Source of the DNA: Catenaria anguillulae PL171
Lineage: Eukaryota > Blastocladiomycota > Blastocladiomycetes > Blastocladiales > Catenariaceae
NCBI GenBank assembly: GCA_002102555.1
Contig: MCFL01000022.1
Span: forward strand, 186,001 to 250,000
Direction of reading: 5' to 3'
DNA length: 64,000 nucleotides
The translations under genes and the position numbers were made by a program. The notes under the pieces were generated by a model. That model saw nothing but the letters and a program-made list of their open reading frames with translations. It was not told the DNA's origin and ran no database searches. Of this stretch, positions 57,301 to 64,000 are shown in pieces; within the stretch, counting starts at the first letter, position 1, and every line of letters starts with the position of its first letter.

Positions 57301-59289
57301 CTTGGATTTGACGTCGGCGAGCGCCCGGTAGATGAATGCGAGCGATTTGGATTCCCGGACAGCCATGGACAGGGCGCGTGGGGTCGAGGTCAGGTCGCGC
57401 ATGCGATGAACAAGGGCGTCGGCCGGATTGTGCGCTTGGATCCATGGGCCGAGTTGCGGGTGGTCAAAGTACGACAGGTAGCTGCACACAAGAAACACCG
57501 TGTCGACCGAGTACTCGTTTGCATTTTTCGCCAGCAAGACCACGTCCAAGACGAGCTGTTCAATGAGCCTGCGCGAGTTGTTGGAAATGGGTGAAGTGTT
57601 TTGAACCAATTGCAAGACCGATTGCACAGCAGACTCGCCCTCGGCCAACACCAAGTTTCCCTCCCGAGCAGCTTGCGCCAGGCCATACACGCCAAAAACA
57701 AGCCACACATGGGCCCTTGTTGTGCTCAGCTTGTTGACCAAGAAGGCCACCAGGTCTCGATCCGCGACCACGGCGCGCGACCAGAACCGTGCAATCGATT
57801 CACCAAATGGCGACACAAATGCGCCCTGGACATTGACTTGGTACAAGACGGCGGGCTCGCACGCGGCGACAAGCGATTCGAGAAACGCGCGGTGCGAGAT
57901 GAGAGCCTGCACGACGGCCGGATCCGATGCTGATAGGATGTAGTTCAGAACCATTTTGCGCGAGGCCAGCGAGTCATTGATGAATCCGCGTTCAAGGACG
58001 GCGAGCCACCATTCCGTTGGAAGTGTGGTAGTGGCGGTCGCTTCCGTGATGGATGAAGCGGCGAGGTTGCGTGTGAGGAGCGGGAAACACGTTTTGAGCA
58101 GGTGTTGGTATGATTCGGCCACAAGATCGTAGGTCAAGAAAAAGTCGTTCCAAGCTGAGGTAAAGTGGGAGAGGGATGCACAGAGTGGGAAGAGTGAGCT
58201 GGCGTTGCAGCGTGATACAAGGTCGGCGTATGACTTGGGCGGCAGCACTTGAATGGCGTCCACGATTTGGTGCAGGCAGTGAATCGCAAACTTGCGCGAG
58301 CTCGGCTCGGCGAGCTTGAGAGAAGCGACGAGACCCTGCAAAAGGGATGTATCGGTGATGATTCGGATGAGGCCGTCCGCGGGAGTTGGCGAAAGGGCTA
58401 TGGGTAACAGGATGCTCAGGAGCTGTGCAAAGTCAGGGAGGAGGACCGGGCTGGAACGCAACGTGGCCAGGAGAGCATAAACTCGGTCCAGCTCGGCCGG
58501 CGTCCACTTGCCGAGCGACTGAAGAGATTGAATGACAACGGGAAGTAGTTTGATGGCAGCCGCGCGAATGTCGCGGTCAAAGCTGGAGAGGCCCGAAACA
58601 GCGTGGGAAAGAAACGCTGTGGAGACGGCGGTTGAATTGAGGGAGGGAACGAGCCGTTGACCCAAGGCAAGCGCATCGGAAGCGTCTTGAATGAATGTTG
58701 GAGGGGCAGTCGTAGATAGGTCGTTGTCGCCGTTGTCGCCCAAGTGGGATGTCACGGTCTCAGAAAGGCGATCAAGAAACGTTGATAACAGCTGGTCATT
58801 GTTGGCCAAGAAGAGCGAGAGAATGGATTCACCTATCAATCGTCAAATATACCGTGATTGTGAGCTCAAGCGCCAAACAATGACAAGCAAGTAAAAGACT
58901 GTATTCTCATACCAATGGATTTGGCAGTGAGATCCACAATCTCAAGTCGCTGATAGCCCGCCAAGAAGCTGGCGTACAGCTTGTCGAGAGCATTTTGATC
59001 GAGCCGTTGGGAAGCGAATACAGCCTCAAGTAAAGTGGCAATATCTTCGAGTTGTGATCCTCGCTGCAATTGCTGGCACTGTGCTACCACGACGTCGACG
59101 AGGTGGTCGACTGGAAGTCCCTGTTAGATTCCGACACGTGTCAATACGATGCTGGATGCCTTGGGGATCGGCCACGGATTTGACTGGCTGAAGTTGTATG
59201 CGTATGATATGTACCCTGAACGCCTGAGCCAGGATCGAGCTGGAGCTATCTGTCCGCGGGCTGATGATTGAGGTATTGGGTGGTGACAT
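54326..59289 (-). CDS. TRM3: tRNA (guanosine-2'-O)-methyltransferase Trm3/TARBP1-like
   Basis: Methylates the 2'-OH of G18 in tRNA. Exon 1 is 59289-59215 (MSPPNTSIIS...), exon 2 59120-58913, exon 3 from 58832; phases agree. A ~1290-residue uninterrupted stretch (58832-54964) is all-helical HEAT-like sequence, as in Trm3/TARBP1 (yeast 1436 aa). The C-terminal SpoU domain follows: DLVVCASLVELNTNLGGLAR, CEIFGLRGLTVHSS, KHYVIVALEQTA and the SAM-binding trefoil knot FPEKMVLLLGKEKEGVP, MCIEIPQLGVTRSLNVHNAA, where the last Asn-Val-His block is the SpoU motif 3. One-base gaps near 54975, 54627 and 54530 break only this last part. A Gly/Lys-rich linker (GGGGGAAGNNAGSSKGKGGG) separates the domains. Confident assignment. 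Confidence 0.9.
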
Positions 59290-59815
59290 TGATCAAGTTG
59301 GTTGGGAAACAGCAATTGCATTGACTGACTTCATGGGGAATCGTGCCAGCTTCGCCGCCATGACGCATACTCTCGGCGCGCATGTGCGAATTCCTATTCC
59401 TACGTTGGTGGCCATCGCGACAGCAAGCCGGCAAGAGCGAGCCGACACATGTGAGTTCACGTGGATGGTTTCCGTGGTTGTTTGACGCGCGAGACGGTTC
59501 CCGCCCAACAAGCACATGCGCATCCTCATGCAAGCAATCAATACATGGATTCCCAGCGCACGCATTACGTGACCGGCAACACTCGATGCAAGCCACCCTC
59601 CTGTCGTCTGTCGTGACGTATCCCCTTCTCTCTCTCTCTACCCTCCCCCCCCCCCCGCACTTGAATCGCGCCGACTTCTGCCTCTTCGCCACCCCAGCCA
59701 ACGTCCGCCCATCTGATCTCATCGGCATTTTGTGATCTGCCTCCTCATTCAAGCAATACCCCATTAACAATACCAAGAGTGCATCTTCATTATATACGGA
59801 TTGATTGGATCGACC
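59290..59815. promoter_or_regulatory. Divergent TRM3/PRMT5 promoter region with CT and C tracts
   Basis: 526 bp between divergent starts. It has a (CT)n run followed by a long C run at about 59627-59659 and a TATA-like TTATATACGG at 59790-59799, 17 bp before the PRMT5 ATG. The C tract is a likely site of sequencing uncertainty. No coding frame is credible. Confidence 0.4.
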
Positions 59816-62058
59816 ATGTCGCCCCCGCACAGCCCCACCTCGTCCACAACCCCGGCGCCAGCCTCCAACGGCGCCTCAACCCCGCCCCACGGCATCCCAG
59901 ACTCGTACCGCGCACCGCTCTCGCTTGGGTTTGAAGCTCTGCCCGGCGACAAGCGTACCCATGAAGACCTCATTGTGGCCATGGAGTCGTGTGTCATGAC
60001 TTTTCTTGCTGCACCGATCTGCAGCGAGCGCGAGCCTGCCACTCTCGCCAACCAGTCGCTTGAGCAGCTGCAATCGCCGCTCGAGTACGATTCGCTGGCC
60101 ATTCGCTCGCCAGATTACATTAGCGCAACAGTGCCCACGATCGAGCACCATTTTAACGAAACATCCATCAAGAATCAAGAGTTGAGGCTCAAGGCCAATC
60201 TTGTACGCAAATCTTTCACGCCTTGGACCGCGATCATGCACTTGTTGTGACTGATCTGATCTTTATATCATTAAACAGCATCTCAAACGCCTCTTCAACT
60301 GGGTGGGCCACCTGGCCGCCCCTTCCATCTTGCTCTCACTTCCTACTTGCCCTTCCGTCATCCCCGAATTTGCTCGCGCACTCAACGCTGCGCTGCCGCT
60401 CGTCCCATACTCGACCATTTGGATCCGTGCCCCGCTGGCCGAAGAATCCTGGCCCAAATGGAACCTGCTTCGCTCGCTCATGGGCCAATCAGTCAAGCTG
60501 CACTTGGCTTTGGTGGTTGGTCCCGATTTGCCAATGGGCCCAAATGAAAACGTTTTGGCCAATGGCACACATGAAGACTTGGTTCTTGTCCCAGGCTCGT
60601 CACACACCATGGAACCCGCGTGGGCACGCTGGCTCGCCGAACCAGTTGCGTCGCTCATCTTGCCAGCCGACTCGTTCCTGACCAACAAGAAGGGCTTTCC
60701 CGTGTTGAGCAAGCGGCACCAGCAGCTCGTGCGCACTTTTCTTCCGCGCGAGCCATATGTGCTCATTACTCCAACTGGTACTTCATCGTCTTCGTCTTCG
60801 CCATCATCAACCTCTCTGTCGCAAGCCGACATGTCCAAGTATGCCGAGTACATCAAGTACCTGCACCGCACGCTCCCGAAAACCTCGATCCGCGACCGCT
60901 TCGCCAACGGATACATGGACTACCTGCAAGCACCGCTGCAGCCGCTCATGGACCACCTCGAGGCGCAAACCTATGACGTGTTTGAGCGCGACCCAGTCAA
61001 GTACCGCAAGTACACGGCCGCCGTCGCAGAGTGCTTGCGCGATCGCACAAAGACCTTGGCTGCGGCCGAAATGATCAAGCCCCAGCTCGTCATGGTTGTT
61101 GGAGCGGGCCCACGTGGCCCGCTTGTGGATTGCGTGCTCAAGGGCGCTCAGCAGGCCAAGGTCAATGTCAAGGTGATTGCCGTGGAGAAGAACCCGAATG
61201 CGCTCGTGTCGCTCAAGAGGAAGCAAAAGGAACAGTGGGGCGAGGCTTTGGTCGAGGTAGTGTATGCCGACATGAGACAGTGGAAGCCAAAGGAAAAGTG
61301 CGACATTCTTGTGAGCGAGTTATTGGGATCCTTTGGTGACAATGAGTTGTCACCAGAGTGCTTGGATGGTGTGCAGCATGTGCTCAAGGGTACCTTGATT
61401 TCAACACCCTTCCATTGCTTCAACTACTGACCACATTCACTGCATTCAAACAGACGACGGTGTCTCGATTCCGCAATCCTACACGCCGTACCTCGCGCCC
61501 GTGTCGTCGTCCAAACTCTACTCGGAAGCGTCCAAGCTTAAAACGCCCGGGTCGCTTGAAACCTCGTACGTGGTCATGATCCGCAACGCCTGGCTCACGT
61601 CGCCCGTGCAACCCTTGTGGACCTTTTCGCACCCCGCCCCCGCTCTGCTCCCCGACAACTTGCACAATGAGCGGTACGCCACCGTGACATTTGACATTGG
61701 GGCGCAACCCGCACTCATTCACGGGTTTGCCGGCTACTTTGAGTGTGTCTTGTACGGTGGCGTGACCATGAGTACGCGCCCGGACAACCATACGCCCGAC
61801 ATGACGTCGTGGTTCCCGATTTACTTCCCCATCCGGCATCCCATGCATGTGCCTGCGGGGAGTAAGGTCGGCGTGCATGTGTGGCGGGTCACGGGCGCAC
61901 ACAAGGTGTGGTACGAGTGGGCCATGGTGCCCGAAATGGTTGCGGCCGCGGCCGAGGTGGATGGGGAGGTGAAGCCGGACACCATGGCGGTGCCTGCGGC
62001 TGGATTTGGGTCGCTCATTCATAACGTCGGAGGTAAGAGTCATTGGATTGGGTTGTGA
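59816..62058 (+). CDS. PRMT5: Type II protein arginine methyltransferase PRMT5
   Basis: Makes symmetric dimethylarginine on Sm proteins and histones. Exons 59816-60202, 60279-61389 and 61454-62058 join in phase, 700 aa, no frame damage (human 637 aa). The N-terminal TIM-barrel has SIKNQELRLKANLHLKRLFN and LLRSLMGQSVKLHLALVVGP. The catalytic part has QTYDVFERDPVKYRKYTAAV (PRMT5-specific), motif I VMVVGAGPRGPLVD, VIAVEKNPNALVSLK and the double-E loop SELLGSFGDNELSPECLDG. The beta-barrel ends with SWFPIYFPIRHPMHV and a terminal IGL. Motif I carries one extra residue (GAGPRGPLV for the usual GAGRGPLV). A short Ser run (SSSSSSPSSTSLS) interrupts the linker. ATG 59816 is in CGACCATGT. Confidence 0.95.
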
Positions 62059-62525
62059 GGTTTGGAGATATACTTATTGCCGGGTTGAGACACAGCCGAG
62101 ACATCAGAGTTTCGGGTGTTGGCGGTTTGTGCTTTAGTGTATGGTACTTGCTCTTGATCATTGAGACTGGATGTATGTATTTGCCTGTTTCCTCCTGTCG
62201 TTTTTTTTTTGACGCAGGTCATGCGAGAGGCCAGACATTGGGTGGTTGGCATACACTGCACGCATTGAGCTCCCGGCGGATGGATCATTCGCGCTTTTCG
62301 AAAGCTGACAGATGACGGCAAGTCCGTCATGATGTGACCGTGAGACATAACGAAATGGGCGTCTTTTCTCTGGTGGCTCAAGAGTCCTCATATTTATACA
62401 ACGGCCCTCGTACATACGCAAAACAATGAAACGAAGATCGGAGAACATCTTTGAATTACGGAACTCTTCCATGAATGCAATGTCGAACAAGTACAATCAA
62501 CCGCGGCTACCTGCCATCTCTTGGC
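62059..62525. other. Intergenic region between convergent sequences
   Basis: 467 bp with a T10 run at about 62200-62210. Between the PRMT5 stop and the truncated ankyrin-like copy. Nothing else is recognised. Confidence 0.35.
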
Positions 62526-62870
62526 TCACTGCAAATTGTCGTCAAAAACCATTTGGCCATGTGACGGTACAAACTCGCTAAACCATTGGCCACGGTGTTG
62601 GACCATTGCCTCCAAACCCTCCTTTGTGTAACGAATAGGCAACGATTGCTCCAGCCACCACTTGCACTGTTGATTTGAAATCCAAAGAACAGCGTTGAGG
62701 AACGCATACTCGGTGTGCTTGTGCTCCAAACCAGAGCCACACCACCACTTCATAACTAGCATGAAAAGGTAGCCTGCCCTTTCAGAATCCCAAACGAGAT
62801 CATTCATAGCCTTTTCGGAGTAGCAGAGCCTGATATCTTGCTTTTGGCTATAATCTCGAATCCCCTTCAA
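62526..62870 (-). pseudogene. Truncated tandem copy of ankyrin-like gene 3' end
   Basis: About 105 residues match the C-terminus of the gene at 62996-64000 with clear similarity: LCYSEKAMNDLVWDSERAGY against LCYSEKAMSGLVWDSAYSGY, CKWWLEQSLPIRYTKEGLEA against CKWWLEQSLPIRYTKEGLDA. There is no ATG and no upstream part; a stop lies just 5' of the match. It sits 125 bp downstream of the full copy in the same orientation, so it is a partial tandem duplicate. Differences are spread along the sequence, so it is not recent. Confidence 0.8.
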
Positions 62871-62995
62871 AGATTTCGTAGCGCTCTAGAAGCGATGTAA
62901 GTATAATGAACCCTGAGTATGAGCAACAAAACTGGGAAAAAGAGAAAAACAAGCGACAAATATCCACCGCTATTGCACGTTATGTTTCTAGTATT

Positions 62996-64000
62996 CTACT
63001 CAACTCTCGCTTCCTGAGGCTGAAAATGACCGTCAAGAACCTCTGTGCCGTGTGATTGTGCAAACTCGGTAATCCATGGACCACGGCGTTCGACTGTCGC
63101 GTCCAAACCCTCCTTTGTGTAGCGAATAGGCAACGATTGTTCCAACCACCACTTGCACTGCTCATCTGAAATCCAAAGCACAGCGTTGAGGAACGCAGAC
63201 TCTGTGTACTTGAGCTCCAATCCAGATTCGCACCACCACTTTATGACCCACATGAAGACGTAACCCGAGTACGCCGAATCCCAGACGAGACCACTCATCG
63301 CCTTTTCAGAATAGCAGAGCTCAATACCGCGTAGATTACAATACTTGCGAATCCATTCCAGCGTCAGTGAAGCGGCTGCCAGGCTGGCCGAATCCATCAA
63401 CTGCGTGTTCCCAACCAACAAATTGTCGAGAGCATCCTGGTCGTGATCCGCCCACCATTGCAAGATTTCGGTATCGTTCCTCTGCGCGGCATCAATGATG
63501 GCTGAGGTTTCATCCACCGGAATGAAGCGACCAAGGGCCTCCCAACGGTCAAGGATAGCGACGTTGTCGCAACAGTTGATAACGTCAGAACACTTGTCGA
63601 GTGCAATCTCAATGCCAGACTTGCTCATCCACCAATCTGTAACTGCCTTCCACTGGTCACCGCCAGACGCGAGTGCGCAGCGAAGCATGTTGACAATATC
63701 AAACTTGAGTTGCACATGGCTTTCCTTGAACCACCACTCAAGCACGGCGAGCTGACCATTGGTGGTCGCCTGGCAGAGTGCCTTGTCGCAATCGTACTGC
63801 TGAGGAGACGGCCCCCTGCATCGGTTCCAAAACTTGAGAAACTCCAAATCGCCATTGCCACTGGCAGCATCAACCTTTTCAACCGATTCGGGAATTACCA
63901 ACAACTCGAGATTTTGCATCCACCAATCAACCACATGCTCATGCCCGTTTTCACGGGCCAGATCAAGGCAATAACCGTGCTTGACTTCCGACAACCATTC
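62996..64000 (-). CDS. Degenerate ankyrin-like repeat protein, 5' part outside window
   Basis: The 3' part (at least 334 aa) of a second member of the family at 11765-13914; the frame is open to the window edge, so the start is missing. Repeat cores: HEHVVDWWMQ, GDLEFLKFWN, GQLAVLEWWFKES, NVAILDRWEA and DTEILQWWAD, and the C-terminal block CKWWLEQSLPIRYTKEGLDA. Cores recur at about 35-50 residues and include paired Trp (WW), commoner here than in the 11.8-kb copy. No TM segment or catalytic motif is seen. A protein-binding role is likely from the ankyrin-like fold; nothing more can be said. Confidence 0.78.
   Translation of the reverse strand, partial: EWLSEVKHGYCLDLARENGHEHVVDWWMQNLELLVIPESVEKVDAASGNGDLEFLKFWNRCRGPSPQQYDCDKALCQATTNGQLAVLEWWFKESHVQLKFDIVNMLRCALASGGDQWKAVTDWWMSKSGIEIALDKCSDVINCCDNVAILDRWEALGRFIPVDETSAIIDAAQRNDTEILQWWADHDQDALDNLLVGNTQLMDSASLAAASLTLEWIRKYCNLRGIELCYSEKAMSGLVWDSAYSGYVFMWVIKWWCESGLELKYTESAFLNAVLWISDEQCKWWLEQSLPIRYTKEGLDATVERRGPWITEFAQSHGTEVLDGHFQPQEARVE

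Noticed and set aside
54964-58839. A 1291-codon helical frame that first looked like a separate HEAT protein or listerin.
   Set aside because: It begins at a splice acceptor, not an ATG, and continues into a SpoU methyltransferase domain; the whole is Trm3/TARBP1. No RING finger is present.
59246-59830. A 194-codon minus-strand frame upstream of TRM3.
   Set aside because: No ATG in a sensible context, Arg/Cys-rich without conservation, and it crosses the CT/C tracts of the divergent promoter.
1-64000. CRISPR arrays, rRNA, bacterial operons or prophage.
   Set aside because: No regularly spaced repeats, no rRNA landmarks, and the genes have spliceosomal introns and eukaryotic functions throughout.

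Overview
The window reads as nuclear DNA of a GC-rich, zoosporic (flagellated) early-diverging fungus. Genes sit 70-1300 bp apart and carry short introns (about 45-100 bp, donors GTACGT/GTATGT-like, some with CTAAC/CTGAC branch points). Fungal markers are an ERMES subunit (Mdm12), a Crh-type GH16 cell-wall enzyme and an Nsp1-type FG nucleoporin. Markers of a flagellated ancestor-like cell are IFT46, a CFAP77-like axonemal protein, class C GPCRs and B12-dependent methylmalonyl-CoA mutase. An expanded family of degenerate ankyrin-like proteins built on a 'GHVxVLDW' unit suggests Blastocladiomycota (Catenaria/Allomyces type); that placement is inference.

Layout. 0-6 kb: IFT46 (+), an armadillo-like membrane protein (-), a Sel1-repeat protein with a mitochondrial-type N-terminus (+). 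6-11.3 kb: a full ABCC/MRP transporter (-). 11.8-13.9 kb: ankyrin-like protein (+). 14.7-16.0 kb and 24.0-25.6 kb: two paralogous 7-TM proteins with His-rich tails, on opposite strands. 17.3-19.4 kb: a type I membrane protein with a fibro-slime ectodomain and an integrin-beta-like cytoplasmic tail (-). 20.0-21.3 kb: Crh-like transglycosylase (+). 21.7-22.7 kb: CFAP77-like (-). 26.1-29.0 kb: mitochondrial methylmalonyl-CoA mutase (-). 29.5-36.3 kb: two tandem class C GPCRs (-). 36.8-39.5 kb: Nsp1/Nup62 (+). 39.9-41.4 kb: 4-TM protein (+). 42.0-42.6 kb: relic of a Helitron/PIF1-type helicase. 42.8-44.3 kb: two unrecognised genes (-). 44.7-54.3 kb: a plus-strand block of leukotriene-A4-hydrolase-type aminopeptidase, D-amino-acid oxidase, Hat1, UPF0415 (C7orf25-like) and Mdm12. 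54.3-59.3 kb: Trm3/TARBP1-type tRNA 2'-O-methyltransferase (-), divergent from PRMT5 (59.8-62.1 kb, +). 62.5-64.0 kb: a truncated duplicate and a second ankyrin-like gene (-) that runs off the window.

Two points stand out. First, the 17.3-19.4 kb gene ends in a tail with two NPxF/Y motifs exactly eight residues apart after a GxxxG membrane helix, as in beta-integrins and Dictyostelium Sib proteins. Second, many conserved genes need a one-base addition to restore a conserved motif, often in a homopolymer. This is most simply consensus error, because other long genes (Nsp1, PRMT5, Hat1, most of Trm3) are clean; gene models here must tolerate it. I found no rRNA, tRNA or CRISPR array.
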